64,000 nt of DNA from Fodinibacter sp963833495. Its GTDB lineage: Bacteria; Actinomycetota; Actinomycetes; Actinomycetales; Dermatophilaceae. The stretch is from NCBI GenBank assembly GCA_963833495.1, contig CAWHYJ010000021.1:124001-188000 (forward strand). The letters are read 5' to 3'. The notes under the pieces were generated by a model. That model worked only from the letters and a program-made list of their open reading frames with translations. It had not been told where the DNA came from and did not search any database. The translations under genes were made by a program, and so were the position numbers. Shown here piece by piece: positions 8,518 through 16,655 of this stretch (position 1 is the stretch's first letter; the number at the start of each line of letters is the position of its first letter).

Positions 8518-10470
8518 GTGAAGTCCGGTATCGACCAGGCCGCCATCGACCCCGACGTGCGACCCCAGGACGACCTGTTCGCGCACGTCAACGGCCGCTG
8601 GCTCGCGACCACCACGATCCCGGAGGACCGCGGTCGCTACGGCACCTTCGACGTGCTGCGCGAGACCGCCGAGGAGCACGTGCGCGCCATCATCGAGGAG
8701 GTCGCGGCGGGTGCACCCGTGCCGGGCACGGTGGCGGCCAAGGTCGGCGACCTCTACGCGAGCTTCATGGACGAGCAGGCCGTCGAGGCGCTGGGGGTCT
8801 CGCCGGTGGCCGACGACCTCGCGCAGGTCGCCGCGGTCACGGATGCCGGTGACGTCGTCGCACTGAGCGGCGCCTTCGGTCGCGCCGGGGTCTCCGGCGG
8901 CGTCATCCCGTTCGTCAACACCGACGACCGCGACCCCAGTCGCTATGTCGTCTACCTGGAGCAGGCCGGGCTGGGCCTTCCCGACGAGTCGTACTACCGC
9001 GAGGACGCCCACGCCGACAAGCGCACCGCCTACGTCGCGCACGTCGAGCGGATGCTCGCACTCGTCGGCTGGCCCGACCCCGAGGGGGCAGCACAGCGGG
9101 TGATGGCGCTCGAGACCCGGCTGGCCGCCGGGCACTGGGACAAGGTGACCAACCGCGACCCCGTCAAGACCTACACCCTGGTCGACCTCGCCGGCCTGGC
9201 CGAGATGGGATCCGGCATCGACTGGGTCCGCTACCTCGAGGGGCTGGGCGCCGGGCCGAGTGCCTTCGAGGCGGTCGTGGTCCGCCAGCCCGACCACGTG
9301 CGCTCGCTGGCTGCGGCGCTGGCGGAGGAGCCCGTCGAGGTGTGGCGCGACTGGCTGGCGTGGCACGTCGTGCACGCTCACGCGCCCTACCTGTCGCAGG
9401 CCGTCGTCGAGGAGAACTTCGACTTCTACGGCCGCACGCTCTCCGGCGTGCCGCAGATGCGCGAGCGCTGGAAGCGTGGGGTGGGCCTGGTCGAGGAGGC
9501 CCTCGGTGAGGCCGTCGGTCAGCTCTACGTCGCGCGGCACTTCCCGCCGCACGCCAAGGAGCGCATGGTCGAGCTCGTCGACAACCTCGTCGAGGCGTTC
9601 CGGCGCAGCCTGTCGCAGGTGCCCTGGATGGGCGACGACACCCGGCGCGAGGCCCTGGCCAAGCTCGGGCAGTTCACCCCGAAGATCGGCTACCCCGACC
9701 GCTGGCGCGACTACTCCGGCCTCGAGATCGTGCCGGGAGACCTGCTGGGCAACGTGCGCCGGGCCGTGGCGTTCGAGACCGACCGCCAGCTGGCGAAGCT
9801 CGGCGGCCCGGTCGACCGCGACGAGTGGTTCATGACCCCGCAGACCGTCAACGCCTACTACAACCCGGGCCTGAACGAGATCGTCTTCCCGGCGGCCATC
9901 CTGCAGCCCCCGTTCTTCGACGTCGAGGCCGACGACGCGGTCAACTACGGCGGCATCGGGGCGGTCATCGGGCACGAGGTCGGCCACGGCTTCGACGACC
10001 AGGGCTCGCAGTTCGACGGCACCGGCACGCTGCGCAACTGGTGGACCGAAGACGACCGGGCGGCCTTCCAGGCCCGTGCCGACGCACTCATCGCCCAGTT
10101 CGACCAGCTCGAGACGCGCGACGCGCCCGGCCACAAGGTCAACGGCGCGCTCACCGTCGGCGAGAACATCGGCGACCTCGGCGGCCTGACCATCGGCTAC
10201 TCCGCCTACCGCATCTCGCTCGGCGACGAGGCCGCCCCCGAGCTCGACGGCCGCACCGGCGAGCAGCGGTTCTTCCTCGGCTGGGCCCAGGTCTGGCGCG
10301 GCCTGTCGCGACGTGCCGAGGCCGAGCGGTTGCTGGCCCTCGACCCGCACAGCCCGATGGACCTGCGCGCCAACGCCGCCCGCAACCTCAGCGAGTTCCA
10401 CGAGGCGTTCGGGGTGGGCGAGGGCGACGGCATGTGGGTCGCGCCGGAGGACCGGGTGCGCATCTTCTGA
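8518..10470 (+). CDS. M13-family zinc endopeptidase (neprilysin/PepO-like)
   Basis: Cytosolic oligopeptidase of family M13, 650 residues from the GTG at 8518, which has a GAGGAG ribosome site nine bases upstream; the frame itself is open from 8464. Seen: the M13 N-terminal domain opening PQDDLFAHVNGRWL, the zinc motif HEVGH at residues 486-490 (IGAVIGHEVGHGFDDQG), the third ligand Glu549 in GENIGDLGGL, and the NAYYNP substrate-binding block. There is no signal peptide or membrane anchor, unlike animal neprilysins and as is usual in bacteria. It lies between lepB and ftsY, where many relatives have smc next to ftsY. Confidence 0.93.
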   Translation: MKSGIDQAAIDPDVRPQDDLFAHVNGRWLATTTIPEDRGRYGTFDVLRETAEEHVRAIIEEVAAGAPVPGTVAAKVGDLYASFMDEQAVEALGVSPVADDLAQVAAVTDAGDVVALSGAFGRAGVSGGVIPFVNTDDRDPSRYVVYLEQAGLGLPDESYYREDAHADKRTAYVAHVERMLALVGWPDPEGAAQRVMALETRLAAGHWDKVTNRDPVKTYTLVDLAGLAEMGSGIDWVRYLEGLGAGPSAFEAVVVRQPDHVRSLAAALAEEPVEVWRDWLAWHVVHAHAPYLSQAVVEENFDFYGRTLSGVPQMRERWKRGVGLVEEALGEAVGQLYVARHFPPHAKERMVELVDNLVEAFRRSLSQVPWMGDDTRREALAKLGQFTPKIGYPDRWRDYSGLEIVPGDLLGNVRRAVAFETDRQLAKLGGPVDRDEWFMTPQTVNAYYNPGLNEIVFPAAILQPPFFDVEADDAVNYGGIGAVIGHEVGHGFDDQGSQFDGTGTLRNWWTEDDRAAFQARADALIAQFDQLETRDAPGHKVNGALTVGENIGDLGGLTIGYSAYRISLGDEAAPELDGRTGEQRFFLGWAQVWRGLSRRAEAERLLALDPHSPMDLRANAARNLSEFHEAFGVGEGDGMWVAPEDRVRIF

Positions 10471-10530
10471 CCTCGCGGTCCGCCGGCCGCGTGCCGTCCG
10501 CGCCGGTTTGGGCCGGTGTCGCACGGCTGC

Positions 10531-10536
10531 GAGGAT
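10531..10536 (+). promoter_or_regulatory. -10-like box of ftsY
   Basis: GAGGAT six bases before GTG 10543; same spacing as the other leaderless genes, imperfect hexamer. Confidence 0.4.
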
Positions 10537-10542
10537 GACCGG

Positions 10543-11751
10543 GTGAGCGCTATCGACACCGTGTGGGAGTACCTCGCCGTCGCCATCGGCATCATCGTGA
10601 TCGTCGGCGGGATCGCCGTCGGTCTGATGCGCGGCCGCGGCGGCCGCAGCACGACCAAGGACCTTCCGGAGGCGCCGCCGACCGCGGCCCCCGGTGGTCA
10701 CGCGGTCGACGTCGACGAACCACTCGAGGGGGCCATCGGCACCATCGAGTCGCCGGCCGACGTCGACGTCGAGGCCGACCTGCCGCCGCTGACCGAGGCG
10801 CCCCCGGTTCCCACCGTCGAGCGCCCCGAGGCACCGGCCGGCCGGCTGCGCCGCCTGCGCGCCCGGCTGGCCCGCTCGAACACCGCGCTCGGCAAGGGCC
10901 TGCTGGCCCTGCTGTCCGGCGGGAAGCTCGACGAGGCCGCCTGGGAGGAGGTCGAGGACACCCTCCTGGCCGCCGACCTCGGGGTCGCCGCCACCACCGA
11001 CCTGGTCGACGCGCTGCGCACCAAGGTGGCCGTCGAGGGCGGCACCGACGAGTCCACCGTGCGCGGCTGGCTGCGGGCCGAGCTGCTCGCCCTCGTCGAC
11101 CCGTCGATGGACCGCTCCATCGTGTCCTCGCGCGTCGACGGCCGCCCGGCCTGCGTGCTCGTCGTCGGTGTCAACGGCACCGGCAAGACCACCACCGTCG
11201 GCAAGCTGGCCCGGGTGCTCGTGGCCGAGGACAAGGACGTCGTGCTCGGCGCCGCCGACACCTTCCGCGCCGCGGCCGCCGACCAGCTGCAGACCTGGGG
11301 GGAGCGGGTCGGCGTGCCGACCATCCGCTCCGACCGCGACGGCGCCGACCCGGCAGCCGTCGCCTTCGACGCCGTCAAGGCGGCCGCCGAGATGGAGGCC
11401 GACGTCGTGCTCATCGACACCGCGGGCCGGCTGCAGAACAAGGTCGGGCTGATGGACGAGCTCGGCAAGGTCAAGCGGGTCATCGAGAAGCAGAGCCCCG
11501 TCGACGAGGTGTTGCTCGTCCTCGACGCCACCACGGGCCAGAACGGCATGCGGCAGGCCGAGGTGTTCGCCCAGGTCGTGGGCATCACCGGCATCGTGCT
11601 CACGAAGCTCGACGGCACGGCCAAGGGCGGCATCGTCGTGGCCGTGCAGCGGGAGCTCGGGGTGCCCGTCAAGCTGGTCGGGCTCGGTGAGGGGCCGGAC
11701 GACCTGGCGCCCTTCGACCCCGAGGCGTTCGTCGACGCGATCCTCGACTGA
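10543..11751 (+). CDS. ftsY: Signal recognition particle receptor FtsY
   Basis: GTPase receptor (402 residues) that docks SRP-bound ribosomes at the Sec translocon. An N-terminal membrane segment (VWEYLAVAIGIIVIVGGIAVG, about residues 6-26) is typical of actinobacterial FtsY. An acidic/proline linker follows to about residue 100, then the NG domain. The N domain starts LRRLRARLARSNTALGKGL; G1 is GVNGTGKTTTVGKL near residue 209, then DTFRAAAADQL, DTAGR and TKLDGTAKGG. It works with Ffh, encoded at 19.2 kb. The GTG start is chosen because it directly precedes the membrane helix and has a -10-like box six bases away. Confidence 0.96.
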   Translation: MSAIDTVWEYLAVAIGIIVIVGGIAVGLMRGRGGRSTTKDLPEAPPTAAPGGHAVDVDEPLEGAIGTIESPADVDVEADLPPLTEAPPVPTVERPEAPAGRLRRLRARLARSNTALGKGLLALLSGGKLDEAAWEEVEDTLLAADLGVAATTDLVDALRTKVAVEGGTDESTVRGWLRAELLALVDPSMDRSIVSSRVDGRPACVLVVGVNGTGKTTTVGKLARVLVAEDKDVVLGAADTFRAAAADQLQTWGERVGVPTIRSDRDGADPAAVAFDAVKAAAEMEADVVLIDTAGRLQNKVGLMDELGKVKRVIEKQSPVDEVLLVLDATTGQNGMRQAEVFAQVVGITGIVLTKLDGTAKGGIVVAVQRELGVPVKLVGLGEGPDDLAPFDPEAFVDAILD

Positions 11752-12147
11752 ACCGTCGTCCCCGGCTCACACCTCTGGTCCGCGTCCCGGAATCGACCAA
11801 TAGGTCACTTCGGGGACGCCCCGGCGTCCCGACCACTAGTCACCGGGCCCCCGGGGGGCCGGGTGTCCCGACATCGACCAATAGGTCACTTCGGGGACGC
11901 CCCGGGGGGCCGGGTGTCCCGACATCGACCAATAGGTCACTTTGTGGACGCTCCCGCTGTCGGGTTCCGCAGCGGTCGCCTTTGGGTTGTACCAGTTCGG
12001 TCGTCGCCTCGCCTTGCCGACGGGTCGACGAAGCCCGGAAGCACGTAAAGGTTTCCTGAGAACTCTGTTTCGGGTGTCTGCGGGATCACAGCCCATGGGG
12101 GCCTTCGGAGGTCGCCGGGGCCGGTCGGTTGTGGAAGTGTCAATGAC
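11752..12147. other. 396-bp gap between ftsY and the oxidase gene: repeats plus promoter region
   Basis: The first half holds the 51-bp repeat array described separately. The second half (about 11960-12147) is slightly lower in GC, contains no frame with convincing codon bias, and must hold the promoter of the downstream gene. No clear -10 box at the leaderless distance from GTG 12148 was found. Confidence 0.6.
11793..11941. repeat. Intergenic repeat array, 51-bp unit with GACC-N4-GGTC core
   Basis: The core CGACCAATAGGTCACTT occurs at about 11794, 11875 and 11926. The last two copies are 51 bp apart and near-identical, including the linker CGGGGACGCCCCGGGGGGCC. A degenerate copy (CGACCACTAGTCAC) near 11830 sits between the first two. 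The core is an imperfect inverted repeat GACC-AATA-GGTC. On the minus strand the unit is 17 codons and reads VTYWSMSGHPAPRGVPE. This is probably a dispersed non-coding element. Confidence 0.75.
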
Positions 12148-13620
12148 GTGGCTGGTAGGCGCACTGTCGAGGTTGAGGTGGCCGTCGTGGGTGGCGGCAT
12201 TTCGGGGTTGGCGACCGCGTACTGGCTGGCTGCCGAGCACGGGGTGGACGTCGTGGTGCTGGAGGCCGGTGACCGCCTCGGGGGCAAGATCTCGACCCAG
12301 GACCTGGCGGGGATGCCGGTCGACACCGGGCCCGACGCGTTCCTCAGCCGCGGACCCGACCTGACCGAGCTCGTCGCCCGCCTCGGCCTGGCCGACGAGG
12401 TCGTCGCGCCGCTGCCGGGCGGAGCCTCCATCTGGTCGCGTGGCCGGATGCACCCGATCCCGCGCTTTGGCGCGTTCGGCATCCCCGACCGGATGCGGCC
12501 GATGCTGCGCTCTCGCCTGCTGTCGCCGATGGGCATCGCGCGCGCCGGCCTCGACATCGTGCGCCCCCGGACGGACCTCGGCGCCGACCCCACCGTGGCG
12601 GAGGTGCTGCGTCCCCGTCTCGGCGACGAGGTGGTCGAGCGCCTGGTGCAGCCGCTGCTCGGTGGCGTGCACGCCGGCTCGGTCGACCGGCTCAGTGCCC
12701 GCAGTACCGTCCCCGAGGTGCTCGCGATCGCAGGCTCGCAGCGCTCGCTGATGCTCGCCCTTCGACAGCGGCGCCGCAGCACACCCGCACCCACCGCGCC
12801 TTCCGCGCCTCCACTGGTCTCGCTGCGCGGCGGGCTCGGCCGGCTGGTCGGCGCCCTCGCCGACGCCGTCGGCCGCGACCGCCTGGTCACTGGCGCTCCG
12901 GCCACTGGGCTGCACCGCACCGTCGACGGGTGGCGGGTCGAGACCCCGACCGTCGACGTCATCGCGAACACCGTCGTGCTGGCCGCTCCGGCCCACGCCG
13001 TCGCCGAGCTCGTGACGGCCGCCGCGCACGAGCTGGCCACCGAGCTGCGCGGCATCGAGTACGTCGACGTGGCGACCGTGACCCTCGCCCTGCCGAAGGC
13101 GGAGGTCGGCGAGCTCACCGGCACCGGCTTCCTGGTGCCGCCGGTCGAGGGCGCCATCCTCGTCGGCTGCACCTGGCTCACCAGCAAGTGGCCGCACCTC
13201 GCCGGTGGTGACACCGTGCTGCTGCGGTGCATGGTCGGTCGTGACGGCGACGACCGGTGGACCACGATGGATGACGCCGAGCTGGTCGATGCGGTGCGCG
13301 CCGACCTGGCCCGCACGATGCGCCTCACCGCCACGCCCACCGCGTCGCTGGTGCAGCGCTGGCACCGCGCCATCCCGCAGTACACCGTCGGTCACGCCGA
13401 CCGGCTCGGGCGGCTCGACGAGCTGGTGCCGGACGGCATCCACCTCACCGGCGCCGCCTACCGCGGCTCGGGCCTGGCCGCGTGCGTCGCCGGCGCCCGC
13501 ACCACCGCCACGGCCGTCGCCGCCGACCTCGTGCTCGACACCGTCGACCTGTCCGACCCCACCGGGTGTGACCACCCGGGCCCCAGCCCCCACCCGTCCC
13601 TGCAAGGAGCGACCCCATGA
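12148..13620 (+). CDS. hemY: FAD-dependent coproporphyrinogen/protoporphyrinogen oxidase
   Basis: Heme-pathway flavoenzyme (490 residues) oxidising coproporphyrinogen III (in Gram-positives, CgoX role) or protoporphyrinogen IX, with oxygen as acceptor. Seen: the N-terminal dinucleotide fold VVGGGISGLATAYWLA ending in VVVLEAGDRLGGK (about residues 12-47), the VDTGPDAFLSRGP substrate loop, the LRGGLGRLVGAL block, and the closing LTGAAYRGSGLAACVAGA FAD-binding motif. Its stop overlaps the next ATG by 4 bp (ATGA), so translation is coupled to the radical SAM gene. The GTG start precedes the beta-strand by ten residues; no ribosome site or clear -10 box marks it, so a nearby start is possible. Confidence 0.9.
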   Translation: MAGRRTVEVEVAVVGGGISGLATAYWLAAEHGVDVVVLEAGDRLGGKISTQDLAGMPVDTGPDAFLSRGPDLTELVARLGLADEVVAPLPGGASIWSRGRMHPIPRFGAFGIPDRMRPMLRSRLLSPMGIARAGLDIVRPRTDLGADPTVAEVLRPRLGDEVVERLVQPLLGGVHAGSVDRLSARSTVPEVLAIAGSQRSLMLALRQRRRSTPAPTAPSAPPLVSLRGGLGRLVGALADAVGRDRLVTGAPATGLHRTVDGWRVETPTVDVIANTVVLAAPAHAVAELVTAAAHELATELRGIEYVDVATVTLALPKAEVGELTGTGFLVPPVEGAILVGCTWLTSKWPHLAGGDTVLLRCMVGRDGDDRWTTMDDAELVDAVRADLARTMRLTATPTASLVQRWHRAIPQYTVGHADRLGRLDELVPDGIHLTGAAYRGSGLAACVAGARTTATAVAADLVLDTVDLSDPTGCDHPGPSPHPSLQGATP

Positions 13621-14762
13621 GCCACCCCGCCGGCATCCCGACGCCGCGCGTCGACTTCGCCGCCCGACCGATGCTGGTCTTCTGGGAGATCACCCGCTCG
13701 TGCCTGCTCGCGTGTCGGCACTGCCGCGCGTCGGCCACCGCGGCCCCGCTGCCGGGCGAGCTCAGCCACCAGGAGGGCATGGACATGATCGACCAGGTGG
13801 CAGGCTTCGGCCGCCCCTACCCGATCCTGGTGCTCACCGGCGGCGACTGCCTGCTGCGCGACGACGTCTTCGATCTCGTCGAGCACGCGACCGAGCTCGG
13901 CGTGCCGGTGTGCCTGTCGCCGTCCGTCACCCCGATGCTCACGCCCGAGTCGATCGCCCGGATGGCCTCCTCCGGCGTCAAGGCGGTCTCGCTCTCGCTC
14001 GACGGGTCGAGCCCCGAGACGCACGACGGCATCCGCGGCATCCCCGGGCACTTCGAGGAGACCCTGCCCGCCATCAAGGCCATCAAGGACGCCGGCATCA
14101 AGCTGCAGATCAACACCACGGTGATGAGCGGCAACGTGCACGAGATGCCCGACGTCGCCAAGATCGTCAAGGACTACGGCGTCGACATGTGGGAGGTCTT
14201 CTTCCTCGTGCACGTCGGCCGCGGCGAGGCCACCGGCGCGATCACCCCGCAGCAGCACGAGGACGTCTGCCACTTCCTCTTCGACGCCTCGCACCACGGC
14301 TTCGTCGTGCGCACCGTCGAGGCACCGTTCTTCCGCCGGGTCGTGCACGAGCGCCGTGCGGGCGGCCCCGCCCCGGACACTGCGCTCTACGCCGAGCTCT
14401 CCGGGCGGCTGGCCGAGCTCGTGGGGGAGGGCCTCGACCGGGGCTCGGCCCACACCGCGGCCACTCGCGACGGCAAGGGCATCCTGTTCGTCGCCTACGA
14501 CGGCGAGGTCTACCCAGCCGGGTTCCTCCCGCTGGGCCTGGGGTCGGTGCGCGACCAGCCGCTTGCCGACATCTACCGCGACCACCCGACCCTGAAGGCC
14601 ATCCGCGCCGCGGAGTTCACCGGCCGGTGCGGCGCCTGCGAGTACGCCGACCTGTGCGGCGGGTCGCGCGCCCGCGCCTACGCCTCGACCGGGGACCCGC
14701 TGGGTGAGGACTCCGCCTGCATCCACCAGCCGCAGGTGATGGAGACCGCCGAGTCCGCCTGA
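13617..14762 (+). CDS. Radical SAM/SPASM protein coupled to heme oxidase gene
   Basis: Radical S-adenosylmethionine enzyme, 381 residues. The [4Fe-4S] motif CLLACRHC uses Cys29, Cys33 and Cys36, and the LTGGDCLLRDD block follows at the GGE-like position. A C-terminal cysteine cluster GRCGACEYADLCGGSRARAY ... DSACI is SPASM-type and would hold auxiliary iron-sulfur clusters. It resembles the AhbD/NirJ branch, which trims propionates of iron-coproporphyrin or heme d1 precursors; that and its ATGA coupling to hemY suggest a role in heme or heme-derivative metabolism. The exact reaction is not known from sequence; a peptide-modifying role cannot be excluded, but no precursor peptide was seen nearby. 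Confidence 0.8.
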   Translation: MSHPAGIPTPRVDFAARPMLVFWEITRSCLLACRHCRASATAAPLPGELSHQEGMDMIDQVAGFGRPYPILVLTGGDCLLRDDVFDLVEHATELGVPVCLSPSVTPMLTPESIARMASSGVKAVSLSLDGSSPETHDGIRGIPGHFEETLPAIKAIKDAGIKLQINTTVMSGNVHEMPDVAKIVKDYGVDMWEVFFLVHVGRGEATGAITPQQHEDVCHFLFDASHHGFVVRTVEAPFFRRVVHERRAGGPAPDTALYAELSGRLAELVGEGLDRGSAHTAATRDGKGILFVAYDGEVYPAGFLPLGLGSVRDQPLADIYRDHPTLKAIRAAEFTGRCGACEYADLCGGSRARAYASTGDPLGEDSACIHQPQVMETAESA

Positions 14763-14768
14763 CGGTCC

Positions 14769-14788
14769 GCCCGTATCGCTGTACGGGC
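14769..14788 (+). terminator. Hairpin after radical SAM gene
   Basis: Perfect 7-bp stem GCCCGTA / TACGGGC with a 6-base loop, starting 7 bp after the stop. No T-run follows, as is common in high-GC actinobacteria. Confidence 0.5.
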
Positions 14789-14853
14789 AGCGGGTCTCAG
14801 CATCCGGGACCGGTGCGGGTCGGAAACCCGATGCTTACACCCGGCGCCGCGAT

Positions 14854-14891
14854 GCAACACGACGGAAACACAAGGGCGCAGGTTGCGAAAC
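14854..14891 (+). promoter_or_regulatory. Candidate GlnR operator upstream of amt
   Basis: Four pentamers at exact 11-bp steps: GCAAC (14854), GAAAC (14865), GCGCA (14876), GAAAC (14887), each separated by six bases. This is the a1-b1-a2-b2 layout known for the actinobacterial nitrogen regulator GlnR (gTnAc-n6-GaAAc repeated). The two b-sites are perfect; a2 is weak. It ends 23 bp before the amt start, overlapping the -35 region. amt-glnK-glnD is a known GlnR target in related genera. Confidence 0.65.
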
Positions 14892-14914
14892 CCCGTGCCG
14901 TCACCGTTGTCGCC

Positions 14915-16318
14915 ATGAGCACACCACTGATGCCCTTTGTGGAGGCAGCAGACCAGATCGACTACGCGTCCACGGCGTTCGTCATCCTCTGCGCTTCCCT
15001 CGTCCTCTGTATGACCACTCCTGCGCTGGCGCTGTTCTACGGCGGCATGACGCGCACGAAGTCGGTCCTCAACATGATGATGATGTCGTTCAGCGCCATG
15101 GGCGTCGTCGGGATCATCTACGTCCTCTACGGCTACTCGATGTCGTTCGGCACCGACAACCTCGCCGGCATCATCAACAACCCGTTCCAGCACTTCGGCC
15201 TGAGCGGCACCACCGACTCGGTGATCAACCCGTTCGGCTACGAGGGCTACGGCAACATCCCCGAGCTCGCGTTCGTCGCCTTCCAGCTGACCTTCGCCGT
15301 GATCACCGTCGCGCTGATCAGCGGCGCCATCGCCGACCGCGTGAAGTTCTCGACCTGGCTGGTCTTCAGCGGGCTGTGGGTGACGTTCTCCTACTTCCCG
15401 ATCGCCCACATGGTCTGGGGCGGCGGCCTGCTGTCGTCCAACGAGACCAGCCTCTCCTCACTGATCTTCGGGTCCACGGACGGCACGGCCAACGTGGTGC
15501 CGATCGACTTCGCCGGCGGCACCGTGGTGCACATCAACGCCGGTATGGCCGGCCTGGTGCTCGCCCTCATCGTCGGCAAGCGGATCGGCTTCGGCAAGAT
15601 CGCGATGCGCCCGCACAACGTGCCGCTCACCATGATCGGCGCGGGCCTGCTGTGGTTCGGCTGGTTCGGCTTCAACGCGGGCTCCGAGCTCGCGGCCGAC
15701 GGCACCGCCGCCCTGGTGTGGGTCAACACCACCACCGCGACCTGCGCGGCGATGATCGGCTGGCTGATCGTGGAGAAGATCCGTGACGGTCACGCGACCT
15801 CGGTCGGCGCGGCATCCGGTGTCGTCGCGGGCCTGGTCGCCATCACCCCGGCCTGTGGCGCGCTCAGCCCGCTCGGCTCGATCATCCTCGGCGTCGTCGC
15901 CGGTGGCCTCTCGGCCCTCGCGGTCGGCCTGAAGTTCAAGCTCGGCTACGACGACTCGCTCGACGTCGTCGGCGTGCACCTCGTGGCCGGCGTCTGGGGC
16001 ACCGTCGGTGCGGGCCTGCTGGCCACGGCCACGGGCCTGTTCTACGGTGGCGGCATCGACCAGCTCGTCATCCAGATCCTCATCGCCGTGTGCACCATCG
16101 TCATCTCCGGCGTCGTCACGCTGGTCATCGCCATGGCCCTCAAGGCCACCATGGGCTGGAGGATCCCCGAGGACATCGAGGTCACCGGCATCGACCAGGG
16201 TGAGCACGCCGAGACCGCGTACGACCTGGTGTCCGTCGGCGCCCGGATGGGTGCGCCCAGCTTCGGCGCCCACGCCTCGTCCACCGACTCCAAGAACCTC
16301 GAAGGAGCCCAGTCATGA
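14915..16318 (+). CDS. amt: Ammonium transporter (Amt family)
   Basis: Integral membrane ammonium channel (467 residues) with about eleven membrane helices. Seen: the N-terminal stretch TTPALALFYGGMTRTKSVLNMMMMS, the periplasmic vestibule and phenylalanine-gate region, the pore-histidine segments FAGGTVVHINAGMAGLVLAL and DVVGVHLVAGVWGTVGAG, and GLLWFGWFGFNAGSEL. ATG 14915 (MSTPLMPF) is chosen over the open frame from 14813, because upstream codons overlap the GlnR box and CACCGT lies seven bases before the ATG. The stop overlaps glnK by 4 bp (ATGA), giving the classic amt-glnK pair in which the PII protein blocks the channel. Confidence 0.96.
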   Translation: MSTPLMPFVEAADQIDYASTAFVILCASLVLCMTTPALALFYGGMTRTKSVLNMMMMSFSAMGVVGIIYVLYGYSMSFGTDNLAGIINNPFQHFGLSGTTDSVINPFGYEGYGNIPELAFVAFQLTFAVITVALISGAIADRVKFSTWLVFSGLWVTFSYFPIAHMVWGGGLLSSNETSLSSLIFGSTDGTANVVPIDFAGGTVVHINAGMAGLVLALIVGKRIGFGKIAMRPHNVPLTMIGAGLLWFGWFGFNAGSELAADGTAALVWVNTTTATCAAMIGWLIVEKIRDGHATSVGAASGVVAGLVAITPACGALSPLGSIILGVVAGGLSALAVGLKFKLGYDDSLDVVGVHLVAGVWGTVGAGLLATATGLFYGGGIDQLVIQILIAVCTIVISGVVTLVIAMALKATMGWRIPEDIEVTGIDQGEHAETAYDLVSVGARMGAPSFGAHASSTDSKNLEGAQS

Positions 16319-16653
16319 AGCTCGTCACCGCCATCATCAAGCCCCACCAGCTCGACGAGGTGAAGGAGGCCCTCGAGGCCTTCGGCATCCAGGGCATGAC
16401 GATCAGCGAGGCGCACGGCTACGGGCGCCAGCGCGGTCACAGCGAGGTCTACCGCGGTGCGGAGTACACCGTCGACTTCGTGCCGAAGAGCCGCATCGAG
16501 GTGCTGGTCGACGACATGGACGCCACCTCGGTCGTCGACGTCATCCTCAAGGCCGCGCAGACCGGCCGCATCGGTGACGGCAAGATCTGGGTCGTGCCCG
16601 TCGAGGACGTCGCCCGGGTCCGCACCGGGGAGCGCGGCGTCGAGGCCATCTGA
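16315..16653 (+). CDS. glnK: PII nitrogen regulatory protein
   Basis: Trimeric signalling protein (112 residues) that senses 2-oxoglutarate and ATP/ADP and gates the ammonium channel. It carries the PII opening MKLVTAIIKPHQLDEVKEAL, the T-loop RGAEYTVDFVPK with Tyr51 (adenylylated in actinobacteria), and the C-terminal signature GRIGDGKIWVVPVEDVARVRTGERG. It overlaps amt by 4 bp and is followed 2 bp later by glnD, whose product modifies Tyr51. The operon thus encodes channel, regulator and modifying enzyme together. Confidence 0.97.
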   Translation: MKLVTAIIKPHQLDEVKEALEAFGIQGMTISEAHGYGRQRGHSEVYRGAEYTVDFVPKSRIEVLVDDMDATSVVDVILKAAQTGRIGDGKIWVVPVEDVARVRTGERGVEAI

Positions 16654-16655
16654 GC

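Noticed and set aside
7918..10701. A 927-codon minus-strand frame across the M13 peptidase gene
   Set aside because: Same artefact; the plus strand encodes a clear metallopeptidase with HEVGH.
11836..13605. Minus-strand frame ending in a VTYWSMSGHP repeat peptide
   Set aside because: Most of it is antisense to the hemY gene; the repeat part is better explained as an intergenic repeat, though it is reported as a finding.
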